Made by a program: the position numbers and the translations under genes. The notes under the pieces were generated by a model. It was not told where the DNA came from. It was given only the letters and a program-made list of their open reading frames with translations, and did not search any database. Positions 7,436 to 15,585 of a DNA stretch of 46,299 bases are shown here, piece by piece. The stretch is taken from positions 1 to 46,299 of the forward strand of contig NZ_CALPCM010000023.1 in NCBI RefSeq assembly GCF_943193015.1. The letters are read 5' to 3'. Every line of letters starts with the position of its first letter. Positions within the stretch are counted from its first letter, which is position 1. This stretch comes from Hominisplanchenecus_A murintestinalis. GTDB lineage: Bacteria > Bacillota > Clostridia > Lachnospirales > Lachnospiraceae.

Positions 7436-8875
7436 TCACTGTCTCGACAAAATATGGAAATACTCGCACCGGAGTGTCCCTTGCCCCAGGGTGGCAGCAG
7501 ATACCCAGTCTCCGTAAATCGTTGTCGGCCGTTTACCGTAGATTGCAGAATCCAGTACCAGAAAACATCCATCTGAGCTGCGGTATCCTACAATTGCAAT
7601 ATAGTGTCCGGGAACCAGTGCAACTGCTACTCTTCCTTTGAGCAGATGTTGTTTTACTTTACTAAGGGAATAGGTTTTCCCATTGTGCTTAAAATGATAC
7701 ATCTTTCCGTATTTTTTTGCAAAATCCGGATACAAGGTGTCTGCTGTGCCCTGATTATAGAAGTAATGCCCCCGAGATACTGAAAATCTCGCTATCTTTG
7801 CAGGATTAATAAATTCCCCATTTAATGCGTACACTGCGTTTGTCAATGCCACAACCCCGCAGCCCGACGTAGAAATGGTACGCCTGGTGGGCCCCGCATA
7901 ATAAGTAGAACCGCCCCATTTCGGATCATATTGTGAGAACACGATACTGCTCTCCTTTGTCGGTTTCCTGGAAATCTTTACAAATTTCCACTGCTGTGCC
8001 TTATCTTTTCGGAAAGCCGCTGCTGAAACCCTTCCTGACGCATAGCGCAGTCCTCTTCTGCTGTCCTTTGACTGGATATAGAAACATCCGCCGCTCCGCG
8101 ACAGCTTCCACAGACAGCCGTCTTCCCTTGCCTTCAGCCGCCCCCCTGCATCTGTCAGGTTTCCTTTCTCTTTTAAAGGAGTAACCAGATAATAGCCGTC
8201 CGCTACATAACGCAGGCGAAATCTCTGCGTGCCTGCTTTCCTGTTTGCAGCAAGCTTAAACTTGCTGCCTCCCGTCTCACAGGTCAATGCCTTTGTCACA
8301 GCATTTCTTGGAGAAATCGTGTAAATACCATTTGCCAGAGGCTGGGTAGTCGTCTCCATAGAAAGCCTTACCATGCTTTGATGAGTGCTCGTTTTTATCC
8401 ATCCCAGATAATATGCCGAACCGGAACGGAAAAGAACCTCCGTCCAACCGCCGCGCTCACTAACTGTCACACCGCCTGAGAACTGGGGAATCATTATGTA
8501 CGGCGCTTTCACTGTAGGACGCCTGTACAGCGTCAAATCTGCATTTGCATAAGACACCTGATGCGCATACTCCGGATTATATACCAGCTTCGTCAAAGGA
8601 ATCCAGCCCTTTTTCATGGTGTTGTCTTCCTTATACCGAATCTGCGCCGCATTTTTGCTAACTGCCACAACCTCACACTCTCCGTAAGACAAGACGCACA
8701 TTTGCTCTGCTAATGTTTCATCTGTATAGACCGTGTATTTTTTCGATTGCCATCCGTATGCTTTCAGAGGTCTTGCATCCGATATGGGCGGATATGCCGC
8801 CGCAGCATCCATTGAAAAGCATATTCCGAACAGTAGGAAAAGGACTGCTATCAGCCCTCTGCACTTTTTCTGCAT
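7436..8875 (-). CDS. Secreted C39-like cysteine peptidase with SH3-like and ricin-like domains
   Basis: A 479-residue exported protein. Residues 1-26 are a signal peptide ending in AAAA. About 40-165 hold SH3-like repeats (GWIPL, GWIKT end strands). About 180-300 resemble a ricin-type beta-trefoil (GIYTISPRNAV, FRLRYVADGYYLV, QQWKFV). The C-terminal 170 residues are a papain-like C39 peptidase domain: QYDPKWG, Cys in STSGCGVV, His in PGHYIAIVGY and an Asp in LVLDSA. Substrate unknown; the carbohydrate-binding middle suggests a cell-wall or mucin location. Its SD sequence contains the trmD stop codon (TAG inside TAGGAGG), so the two are translationally linked. A secreted protease here is unusual in the rimM-trmD-rplS cluster. 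Confidence 0.85.
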   Translation of the reverse strand: MQKKCRGLIAVLFLLFGICFSMDAAAAYPPISDARPLKAYGWQSKKYTVYTDETLAEQMCVLSYGECEVVAVSKNAAQIRYKEDNTMKKGWIPLTKLVYNPEYAHQVSYANADLTLYRRPTVKAPYIMIPQFSGGVTVSERGGWTEVLFRSGSAYYLGWIKTSTHQSMVRLSMETTTQPLANGIYTISPRNAVTKALTCETGGSKFKLAANRKAGTQRFRLRYVADGYYLVTPLKEKGNLTDAGGRLKAREDGCLWKLSRSGGCFYIQSKDSRRGLRYASGRVSAAAFRKDKAQQWKFVKISRKPTKESSIVFSQYDPKWGGSTYYAGPTRRTISTSGCGVVALTNAVYALNGEFINPAKIARFSVSRGHYFYNQGTADTLYPDFAKKYGKMYHFKHNGKTYSLSKVKQHLLKGRVAVALVPGHYIAIVGYRSSDGCFLVLDSAIYGKRPTTIYGDWVSAATLGQGTLRCEYFHILSRQ

Positions 8876-8884
8876 GTTTTCCTC

Positions 8885-9619
8885 CTAATCCTTCCTCCAC
8901 ATTTCATGTAGATACTTTTTATCTTTTTCACTCAATACCGCTGTTTCCAACAAATCCGGTCTCCGGACAGCCGTCCGGAGAAGGGACTGTTCCCGCCTCC
9001 ATCTCTCTATATTTGCATGGTGCCCTGACAAGAGCACCTGAGGCACATTCTTTCCCCTCCATACTTCCGGACGGCTGTATTGAGGATGTTCCAGAAGATT
9101 GTCACTGAATGACTCTGTGCGCGCGGACTCCTCATTGCTTAGCACGCCGGGAACCATCCGGGAAATAGCGTCAATCATGACCATCGCAGGAAGCTCGCCT
9201 CCTGTCAGCACATAATCCCCAATAGAAACATAATCTGTAACAATCTCCTCCAGCACACGCTCGTCAATTCCTTCATAGTGTCCGCACAGGAACACCAAAT
9301 TCTCCTCCCTCGCCAGTTCCTCAGCCATCTTCTGATGGAACACCTGTCCCTGAGGAGTAAGATAAACAACTCTGGGAGGAGATGCCATGTTCTCTTTTAC
9401 TGCCTCATAAGCCCCGTACACAGGCGCTGCCTGCATCACCATACCCGCACCGCCCCCATATGGGTAATCATCTACTTTGTGGTGCTTATTTTCAGCGTAA
9501 TCCCGAATATTTACCGCTTCTAGAGAAATCGTCCCTTTCTCCAGAGCCCGGCCGGTAATGCTGGTACCAAGCCCCTGCTGAATCATTTCCGGAAACAATG
9601 TCAAAACATAAAAATTCAT
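8885..9619 (-). CDS. trmD: tRNA (guanine-37-N1)-methyltransferase TrmD
   Basis: SPOUT-fold enzyme that methylates G37 of tRNAs reading CUN, CCN and CGG, preventing +1 frameshifts. The 244 residues show the knot motifs YLTPQGQ, LCGHYEGIDERV and SIGDYVLTGGE, and also EHPQYSRP. It starts ten bases after rimM ends, the usual order. Its stop codon lies within the ribosome binding site of the following protease gene. Confidence 0.97.
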   Translation of the reverse strand: MNFYVLTLFPEMIQQGLGTSITGRALEKGTISLEAVNIRDYAENKHHKVDDYPYGGGAGMVMQAAPVYGAYEAVKENMASPPRVVYLTPQGQVFHQKMAEELAREENLVFLCGHYEGIDERVLEEIVTDYVSIGDYVLTGGELPAMVMIDAISRMVPGVLSNEESARTESFSDNLLEHPQYSRPEVWRGKNVPQVLLSGHHANIERWRREQSLLRTAVRRPDLLETAVLSEKDKKYLHEMWRKD

Positions 9620-9629
9620 AATTTTCTGT

Positions 9630-10136
9630 TCAAAGAAGCCCTTTTAAAAGATGAACCTGCATGTTCCTCTCCTCCATATTTACCTCAAGGATACATTCTC
9701 GTATTGCAGGAATCAAGACTTCCTTTTTGTCCTCCATCTCTACTACATATACATCATTTGCTCCTGTCTGCAGTACATCTTTCAGCAGACCTAAATGTCC
9801 GCCGTCTTCTGTATACACTGAAAGCCCTATCAAATCCGCAATAAAATACTCATTCTTTTTCAGCTTCACTGCATGCGCCCTGTCTACCAGAAGGCTTTTC
9901 TGTTTGTAACGCTCAATTTCATTGATGCTGTCATATCCTTTGAATTTCAAGATAACAAACTGCTTGAAAAACTTTACATGCTCAATTTCCATTTCCTGAT
10001 AACCGTTTCCGGTGTCCATCAAAACCTGTTTCAACTTTTTAAACCTTGCAGCATCATCCGTCGTTGGGAAGACTTTCACCTCCCCGCGGATGCCATGAGT
10101 GTTTGTAATCACACCAACCTGCAGATACTCTTCCAT
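9630..10136 (-). CDS. rimM: 16S rRNA maturation factor RimM
   Basis: Binds protein S19 and assists assembly of the 30S head. The 168-residue protein has the N-terminal RimM domain (VGVITNTHGIRGEVKVFPTTD) and a C-terminal PRC-barrel domain (DLIGLSVYTEDG, GANDVYVV, VLIPAIRECI). It lies between the NlpC/P60 gene (18 bases) and trmD (10 bases). Confidence 0.96.
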   Translation of the reverse strand: MEEYLQVGVITNTHGIRGEVKVFPTTDDAARFKKLKQVLMDTGNGYQEMEIEHVKFFKQFVILKFKGYDSINEIERYKQKSLLVDRAHAVKLKKNEYFIADLIGLSVYTEDGGHLGLLKDVLQTGANDVYVVEMEDKKEVLIPAIRECILEVNMEERNMQVHLLKGLL

Positions 10137-10154
10137 ATGTCGTACTCCTGTTCC

Positions 10155-10979
10155 CTAAAATCCCCGGATGCGCATCGCGCGCACGATCTTGCGGTTTCCA
10201 TACTGTACCCGTTTGAGGCAGACGCCGCCATTCGGATAAACCATTCCGTAATGCCCGGAAGAATTAATCATAAATCCATTCCCTATATAAATTCCCACAT
10301 GGTCGATAGGTCCGCTGGTATCATTCTTTAGATAAAACAGCAAATCCCCGGGCTTCAGCCTGTTCATCTGGCTTTTAGACAGGGTTCTCTGCGCCCGCTG
10401 ATAAAAAATTTCATAACACGCTGCCTGAAGGTTATCTGTATGCGCCCAAGATACCAGATTTCTTCCTGCCGCCCGGTATACTGCCGCCACAAACTGCGCG
10501 CAGTCGATTCCATGGTCAAGCGACGCCCCCGGCATCACAAACGGAGTCCCCAAATATCGAAAACCTGTCTTAATCGCCGTATCAATAATCCTGTTCCCTG
10601 AATATTTCTTATTATATACAACTGCCAGCTTTACTTGCGTAGCCTGGATATATCCGGTAGTCCGTTTTCTTCCCTCATACATAAATACCGGAATCCAAGA
10701 AGTTTTTACGCCCTTTTTCAGCTTACTCCTGTCCACTGTAAGCGTTCCTCCGTAATTCAGCATCAGGTTCCATCTGCTGGAGTGTACGGATTTTTTCTTT
10801 CTCACCTTTACCCATTTATTGGTGGGATTGTATGCAAGAATCGTGTAATTCCGTCCCTTTTTCAAATACTTGTCCACATTTACTTTTTTCAGCTTTGCAG
10901 CGTCTGCTGTCATAGGCGTTATCGCCAAGATACACAGCACTGCCAGCAGAAAAATTGTCATTTTTTTCCTCTTCCCCAT
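10155..10979 (-). CDS. Secreted NlpC/P60 family hydrolase
   Basis: A 274-residue exported protein with signal peptide 1-27 (LLAVLCILAITPMTADA). A basic SH3-like region follows (about 30-120), then an NlpC/P60 domain. The catalytic residues are visible: Cys160 in IDCAQF (usually DCSGF), His227 in IDHVGIYIGNG and a third polar residue, His243. Such enzymes cleave peptidoglycan stem peptides, usually gamma-D-Glu to diaminoacid bonds, so a cell-wall role is inferred. AAGGAGG precedes the start. It stands between khpA and rimM, where most relatives have no gene, behind its own likely promoter. Confidence 0.88.
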   Translation of the reverse strand: MGKRKKMTIFLLAVLCILAITPMTADAAKLKKVNVDKYLKKGRNYTILAYNPTNKWVKVRKKKSVHSSRWNLMLNYGGTLTVDRSKLKKGVKTSWIPVFMYEGRKRTTGYIQATQVKLAVVYNKKYSGNRIIDTAIKTGFRYLGTPFVMPGASLDHGIDCAQFVAAVYRAAGRNLVSWAHTDNLQAACYEIFYQRAQRTLSKSQMNRLKPGDLLFYLKNDTSGPIDHVGIYIGNGFMINSSGHYGMVYPNGGVCLKRVQYGNRKIVRAMRIRGF

Positions 10980-11001
10980 TTTTGTTACACCTCCTTTTTA
11001 C

Positions 11002-11010
11002 ATTATAACA
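11002..11010 (-). promoter_or_regulatory. Extended -10 promoter of the NlpC/P60-rimM-trmD unit
   Basis: The minus strand reads TGTTATAAT, a perfect TGnTATAAT extended -10 box, just after the terminator at 11011-11041. No good -35 box is seen. The leader would be only about 16-20 bases and would begin almost at the SD sequence. Confidence 0.45.
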
Positions 11011-11041
11011 AAAAAAATCCCGTTATGCACGAGATTTTTTT
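11011..11041. terminator. Terminator between khpA and the NlpC/P60 gene
   Basis: ATCCCGT (11017-11023) pairs with ACGAGAT (11029-11035), with one G-T pair and a five-base loop. Seven A residues precede and six or more T residues follow, so it works on both strands. It ends the ylxM-ffh-rpsP-khpA transcript. Confidence 0.75.
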
Positions 11042-11063
11042 CTAAATTACATACTTCTTTCAA

Positions 11064-11294
11064 TTATTGTAAAATGTCTACAATAATCTTCTTATCTTCC
11101 TTTGACGCTGCGGCTTTGATAACGGATCGAATTGCTTTCGCTATCCTGCCCTGCTTGCCAATCACCTTTCCCATATCTGAGGCTGCAACTTTCAATTCAA
11201 GCACGATAGCCTTTCCGGTATCCTTTTCTGTCACCACAACTTCATCAGGACTGTCAACGAGAGCTTTTGCAATTACTTCAACTAATTCTTTCAT
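11064..11294 (-). CDS. khpA: KH-domain RNA-binding protein KhpA
   Basis: A 76-residue, single-KH-domain protein with the GxxG RNA-binding loop in MGKVIGKQGRIAKAIRS. In other Firmicutes KhpA pairs with KhpB and influences RNA stability and cell-division timing. The start at 11294 (MKELVEV) is preferred because AAGGTG stands six bases upstream; an in-frame GTG three codons earlier overlaps that site. It follows rpsP by 17 bases in the conserved order. Confidence 0.93.
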   Translation of the reverse strand: MKELVEVIAKALVDSPDEVVVTEKDTGKAIVLELKVAASDMGKVIGKQGRIAKAIRSVIKAAASKEDKKIIVDILQ

Positions 11295-11311
11295 TACGCT
11301 CACCTTTCGTC

Positions 11312-11557
11312 CTATTTCTCAATTCCGGCTAATTTGAAAAGCTTGCTTACCACCTCTGTCGGCTGTGCCCCGTTTGCAAGCCATTTTTTTGCTAATTCCT
11401 CATTTACTTTAAACTCGCTTGGATCCGTATTTGGATTGTAAGTGCCGATTTCTTCGATACACTTTCCGTCTCTCGGGGATCTGGAATCAGCTACAACGAT
11501 TCTATAGAAAGGAGCTTTTTTCTGTCCCATTCTTCTCAATCTAATCTTTACTGCCAT
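11312..11557 (-). CDS. rpsP: 30S ribosomal protein S16
   Basis: Assembly-critical 30S protein of 81 residues, starting MAVKIRLRRMGQKKAPFYRIVVADSRSPRDGK. AAGGAGG precedes the start. It lies 44 bases after ffh in the standard Firmicute order ffh-rpsP-khpA-rimM-trmD. Confidence 0.98.
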   Translation of the reverse strand: MAVKIRLRRMGQKKAPFYRIVVADSRSPRDGKCIEEIGTYNPNTDPSEFKVNEELAKKWLANGAQPTEVVSKLFKLAGIEK

Positions 11558-11601
11558 TTTCTTTCACCTCCTTGGCTCTTATTTATATATTTCATTTTAT
11601 G

Positions 11602-12948
11602 TCAAAAAGGAAGCCTGAACTTACCTCTTTTCCCACCTTTACCTCCCATCATGCCCGGGAGCTGTTTCATCATCTTGCGCATCTGTTCGAACTGTTTTAC
11701 CAGTCTGTTCACTTCACTGATATCCACGCCTGCGCCTTTTGCAATCCGCTTCTTACGGGACGGGTTCAGGACATCCGGATTCGAACGCTCCTGCGGCGTC
11801 ATGGATAAAATAATAGCTTCGATGCGTCCCATTTTTTTCTCGTCTATGGCTGACTCAATATCCGGCATCTTGTTCCCCATCCCCGGCATCATGCTCAGGA
11901 TGCTGGATATACCTCCCATCTTCTTTACCTGGCTCATACTTTCCAGATAATCGTCAAAACCAAACTGGGCTTTCTTAAGCTTCTGCTCCATATCCCTGGC
12001 TTTTTCTTCGTCGATGTTCGCCTGGGCTTTCTCAATCAGGCTCATTACATCGCCCATACCTAAGATTCTGGAAGCCATGCGGTCTGGATAGAACTGCTCC
12101 AAATCTGAAAGCTTTTCACCCATACCCACAAACAAAATCGGTTTTCCGCAGGTCGCTTTAATAGAAAGCGCCGCACCGCCTCTGGTATCGCCGTCCAGTT
12201 TCGTCAGGATTACTCCATCAATCCCTATTTTCTGGTTGAACATATCGGATACATTCACGGCATCCTGTCCTGTCATGGCGTCTACCACCAAAAGCGTCTG
12301 ATCCACATCCAGGGCTGTCTTGATATTCTGCAGCTCCTGCATCATATCTTCATCTACATGGAGACGTCCCGCCGTATCCAGAATAACTACATTGAAACCA
12401 TGACTTTTCGCATATTCAACTGCGCCTTTCGCAATATCTACAGGGTTCTGCTTATCTCCCATGGAAAATACTTCCACACCCTGCTTCTCGCCATTTATCT
12501 GAAGCTGCTTTATTGCTGCCGGACGGTAAACATCGCAGGCTGCCAAAAGCGGCTTTCTGCCTTTAGACTTTAACTTCCCTGCAATCTTTGCAGTCGTAGT
12601 GGTCTTACCTGCACCCTGAAGCCCTGCCATCATAATAACAGTAATTTCACTGCCGGGACGGAGCGCAATCTCCGTCGTCTCGGAACCCATCAGGGAAACC
12701 AGCTCTTCATTTACAATTTTGATGACCATCTGACCGGGATTCAGCCCATTCATCACATCCTGGCCTACCGCCCGCTCCTGTACCGATTTGATAAACTGCC
12801 TGACTACCTTGAAACTTACATCCGCTTCGAGAAGAGCCAGCTTAACCTCCCTGAGCGCCGTCTTTACATCGGCTTCCGTCAGGCGGCCTTTGCTTCGCAG
12901 GCTCTTAAATACATTCTGCAATTTATCTGATAAACTCTCAAATGCCAT
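11602..12948 (-). CDS. ffh: Signal recognition particle protein Ffh (SRP54)
   Basis: GTPase subunit of SRP, which carries nascent membrane and secreted proteins to FtsY. The 448 residues comprise an N domain (1-90), a G domain with GLQGAGKTTTT, DTAGRL and TKLDGD, and a methionine-rich M domain from about 300 ending MRKMMKQLPGMMGGKGGKRG, which binds SRP RNA and signal peptides. It begins three bases after ylxM stops; the SD sequence lies inside the end of ylxM, implying coupled translation. The SRP RNA gene is not in the window. Confidence 0.98.
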   Translation of the reverse strand: MAFESLSDKLQNVFKSLRSKGRLTEADVKTALREVKLALLEADVSFKVVRQFIKSVQERAVGQDVMNGLNPGQMVIKIVNEELVSLMGSETTEIALRPGSEITVIMMAGLQGAGKTTTTAKIAGKLKSKGRKPLLAACDVYRPAAIKQLQINGEKQGVEVFSMGDKQNPVDIAKGAVEYAKSHGFNVVILDTAGRLHVDEDMMQELQNIKTALDVDQTLLVVDAMTGQDAVNVSDMFNQKIGIDGVILTKLDGDTRGGAALSIKATCGKPILFVGMGEKLSDLEQFYPDRMASRILGMGDVMSLIEKAQANIDEEKARDMEQKLKKAQFGFDDYLESMSQVKKMGGISSILSMMPGMGNKMPDIESAIDEKKMGRIEAIILSMTPQERSNPDVLNPSRKKRIAKGAGVDISEVNRLVKQFEQMRKMMKQLPGMMGGKGGKRGKFRLPF

Positions 12949-12951
12949 CGC

Positions 12952-13269
12952 CTACAACTCCTCTAATATCTCGTCTGAAATCTGCTTAATTCGCTCCGGG
13001 TCATCTGCGGACATACGTATGTCTTCCACTTTTCCCTTTATCACCTGAAACTTCTCCACCAGATGCAGCTTGTCCTCATACTCGGCCAATATCTTATTAC
13101 ACCGCTTTATCATATCATGGACGCCTTGCCGGCTGATGCTTCTCGCTTCTGCCGCCTCCGTAAATGATAAATCACCGAAAACAACGTCTTCATAAATGAT
13201 TTTCTGGTGTTCTGTCAAAAGTTCTCCGTAAAAATCAAACAGAAGTGTCTGCTCTACAATTTTTTCCAT
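12952..13269 (-). CDS. ylxM: YlxM/p13 family SRP-associated helix-turn-helix protein
   Basis: A 105-residue protein of the UPF0122 family. The N-terminal 60 residues resemble a sigma-70 region 4 helix-turn-helix (LSFTEAAEARSISRQGVHDMIKRC). In Gram-positive bacteria YlxM is reported to stimulate the SRP GTPase cycle, fitting its place directly before ffh. It begins the operon and has a strong promoter of unusual form. Confidence 0.93.
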   Translation of the reverse strand: MEKIVEQTLLFDFYGELLTEHQKIIYEDVVFGDLSFTEAAEARSISRQGVHDMIKRCNKILAEYEDKLHLVEKFQVIKGKVEDIRMSADDPERIKQISDEILEEL

Positions 13270-13286
13270 TACGACTCACCTTTGCT

Positions 13287-13333
13287 ATAATATACGAAAG
13301 AAGGATTCTTGTCAAGTATTTTTTCTTGACAAG
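13287..13333 (-). promoter_or_regulatory. Promoter of ylxM-ffh-rpsP-khpA with inverted repeat over the -35 box
   Basis: Minus-strand TTGACA (13310-13315), 17-base spacer, TATTAT (13287-13292). The -35 box is part of an inverted repeat: CTTGTCAAG (13333-13325), eight A-rich bases, CTTGACAAG (13316-13308). It starts six bases after the ilvA stop. No T-run follows, so it is not a terminator for ilvA. The same element occurs at the yceD promoter (22743-22768). Confidence 0.75.
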
Positions 13334-13339
13334 ATTTTG

Positions 13340-14551
13340 TTACAGGTTCGCACGAATGAGCCTCGGCGCATATCCGTTTTTCATCAGTGCGTCTACGATG
13401 CGTTTTTTGTGCTCTGTACCAAATGCTTCCAGGGTGATTTTCAGTTCTACGGCTGCGTTCCTGTTTGTACTCACAAACTGGTTGTGGTCAAGTTTAATAA
13501 TATTCCCCTGTTCGTTTGCTACCACTGAAGCAACACGCACCAGCTCGCCCGGGCGGTCAGGCAGCAGCACAGACACCGTAAAAATACGATCCCGCTGAAT
13601 CAGGCCAAGTTGAACTACAGAGGACATGGTAATCACATCCATATTCCCACCGCTCAGGATAGAAACGATTTTTTTTCCGCTGACATCCATATGCTTCAGT
13701 GCAGCCACCGTTAAAAGCCCTGAATTTTCTACAATCATCTTATGATTTTCGACCATATCAAGAAATGCCACAATCAGCTCGTCATCTTCTACTGTAATGA
13801 TATCATCCAGGTTTTCCTGGAGATATGGAAAAATCCTTTCTCCCGGCGTCTTCACGGCAGTACCGTCTGCTATCGTATTGATCTGCTCTAAAGTAGTTAC
13901 TTTTCCTTCTCTTATAGAAGTCTGCAGACAATTCGCTCCCGCCGGTTCTACACCGATAACCCTGATATTGGGATTCAGCAGCTTCGCCAGCGTGGATACT
14001 CCTGTCGCCAGTCCGCCGCCGCCCACCGGAGCCAGAATATAGTCTACCAGCGGCAGCTCCTTTACAATCTCCATAGCAATCGTTCCCTGTCCGGTTGCCA
14101 CAGCCGGGTCATCAAAAGGATGAATAAAGGTATATCCCTCCTTTTCAGCCAGCTCATACGCATACGCACATGCCTCGTCATAAACATTTCCGTACAGCAC
14201 TACCTCCGCGCCGTAGCCTTTCGTGCGTTCCACCTTAATCAGAGGCGTAGTGGTCGGCATTACGATTACCGCTTTTACCCCATACACCTGAGCCGCATAT
14301 GCGACTCCCTGGGCATGATTTCCTGCCGATGCGGTAATCAGTCCTTTTGCGCGCTCTTCTGCTGAAAGGGTACTGATTTTATAATATGCTCCTCGAACCT
14401 TGTATGCCCCGGTAAGCTGCATATTTTCCGGCTTCAAATATACTTTGTTTCCTGTCTGCTCGCTAAAGTATTTGCTGTATATCAGCTTAGTTTCCTGTGT
14501 TACCTGTTTTACAATTTCTGATGCTTCTTCGAATTTCTCTAATGTAAGCAT
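13340..14551 (-). CDS. ilvA: Threonine ammonia-lyase with ACT domain
   Basis: PLP enzyme converting L-threonine to 2-oxobutanoate and ammonia, feeding isoleucine synthesis or catabolism. The 403 residues have PLP-Lys51 in LTGAYKVRGAYY, SAGNHAQG, the glycine loop APVGGGGLATG and Ser in the C-terminal ILSGGNMD. An ACT domain from about residue 330 (FTVSVLLPDRPGEL) suggests amino-acid feedback. The single ACT domain and length fit the shorter TdcB-like/IlvA class, so anabolic versus catabolic role is open. It lies 24 bases after ftsY, with a weak G-rich SD sequence, as a metabolic gene at the end of a cell-division and secretion operon. Confidence 0.9.
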   Translation of the reverse strand: MLTLEKFEEASEIVKQVTQETKLIYSKYFSEQTGNKVYLKPENMQLTGAYKVRGAYYKISTLSAEERAKGLITASAGNHAQGVAYAAQVYGVKAVIVMPTTTPLIKVERTKGYGAEVVLYGNVYDEACAYAYELAEKEGYTFIHPFDDPAVATGQGTIAMEIVKELPLVDYILAPVGGGGLATGVSTLAKLLNPNIRVIGVEPAGANCLQTSIREGKVTTLEQINTIADGTAVKTPGERIFPYLQENLDDIITVEDDELIVAFLDMVENHKMIVENSGLLTVAALKHMDVSGKKIVSILSGGNMDVITMSSVVQLGLIQRDRIFTVSVLLPDRPGELVRVASVVANEQGNIIKLDHNQFVSTNRNAAVELKITLEAFGTEHKKRIVDALMKNGYAPRLIRANL

Positions 14552-14575
14552 TCTTCTGCCCCCCCATCCTTTTTC

Positions 14576-15505
14576 TCAGTCAGCTATGTTAAAAAGTGCG
14601 TCTACAAACTGATCCGCGTCAAACTTCTGCAGATCGTCAATGCTCTCTCCTACGCCAATGTATTTCACGGGAATCCCCAGCTCTGAATGGATTGCTACGG
14701 CAATCCCGCCTTTCGCCGTGCCATCCAGCTTTGTTAGAATAATTCCTGTAATATCCGCTACTTCGCTGAACTCCTTTGCCTGCGCCAGTGCATTCTGCCC
14801 GGTAGTGCCGTCCAGAACGACCAGCGTCTCCCGAAATGCCTCCGGGTACTCCCGCTCAATCACCCGGTTAATCTTTCCCAGCTCCGCCATCAGGTTTTTC
14901 TTATTGTGCAGCCTGCCCGCCGTATCGCACAGAAGCACGTCCGCCTGGCGCGCTTTTGCGGCCTGCACTGCATCATATACAACAGAAGCCGGGTCTGAGC
15001 CTTCCTGGGCGGAAATGATATCCACCCTGGCGCGGTTCGCCCACTCGGTCAGCTGTTCCCCGGCCGCCGCGCGGAAGGTGTCTGCCGCCGCCAGTACAAC
15101 TTTCTTTCCCTGGTCTTTCAGCTTCCCGGCCAGCTTTCCTACGCTGGTCGTTTTTCCTACACCGTTTACGCCGATAACCAGCACGACGGATTTCCGGTTT
15201 TCGAACTCATAAGCCGTTTCCCCCACATCCATCTGCTGTTTGATGCTGTCAATCAAAAGCTGCTTGCACTCTGATGGCTCTTTAATCTTTTCTTCCTTAA
15301 CTTTCCGCTTTAAATCCTCAATAATCGCAGTGGTTGCATTGATTCCCAAATCCCCCATCACCAGGATTTCTTCGATTTCTTCATAAAAATCCTCGTCTAT
15401 ACTGGAAAACCCGCTGAAAATACTGTCAATTCCTGACACGATATTATCTCTCGTCTTAGTCAGACCTGCTACCAGACGCCTAAAAAAACCTTTTTTCTCT
15501 TCCAT
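14576..15505 (-). CDS. ftsY: Signal recognition particle receptor FtsY
   Basis: Membrane-associated SRP receptor GTPase. The 309-residue protein lacks the long acidic A domain of E. coli, as in most Firmicutes, and has the NG domain: GVNGVGKTTSVGKLA, DTAGRLHNKKNL and TKLDGTAKGG. The start at 15505 follows AGGAGG; an upstream GTG at 15529 would place the SD sequence within the gene. It follows smc in the conserved rnc-smc-ftsY order and is about 1.3 kb from the start of the ylxM-ffh operon. Confidence 0.97.
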   Translation of the reverse strand: MEEKKGFFRRLVAGLTKTRDNIVSGIDSIFSGFSSIDEDFYEEIEEILVMGDLGINATTAIIEDLKRKVKEEKIKEPSECKQLLIDSIKQQMDVGETAYEFENRKSVVLVIGVNGVGKTTSVGKLAGKLKDQGKKVVLAAADTFRAAAGEQLTEWANRARVDIISAQEGSDPASVVYDAVQAAKARQADVLLCDTAGRLHNKKNLMAELGKINRVIEREYPEAFRETLVVLDGTTGQNALAQAKEFSEVADITGIILTKLDGTAKGGIAVAIHSELGIPVKYIGVGESIDDLQKFDADQFVDALFNIAD

Positions 15506-15585
15506 ACCCCGCCTCCTGTCTTTGTGCACCGCCTGAATTAAGAAGCCAGCCGGATGCCCTGTTCCTGAATGTTCCTTTCCTGCCG

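Noticed and set aside
13308..13333. Inverted repeat as an ilvA terminator
   Set aside because: No T-run follows on the minus strand, and the second arm is the -35 box of a well-formed promoter.
14552..14575. T-box or amino-acid attenuator upstream of ilvA
   Set aside because: ilvA starts 24 bases after ftsY, leaving no room for a leader.
14640..15212. 190-codon plus-strand open frame opposite ftsY
   Set aside because: FtsY motifs cover the same region on the minus strand; the plus frame has no recognisable domain or ribosome site.
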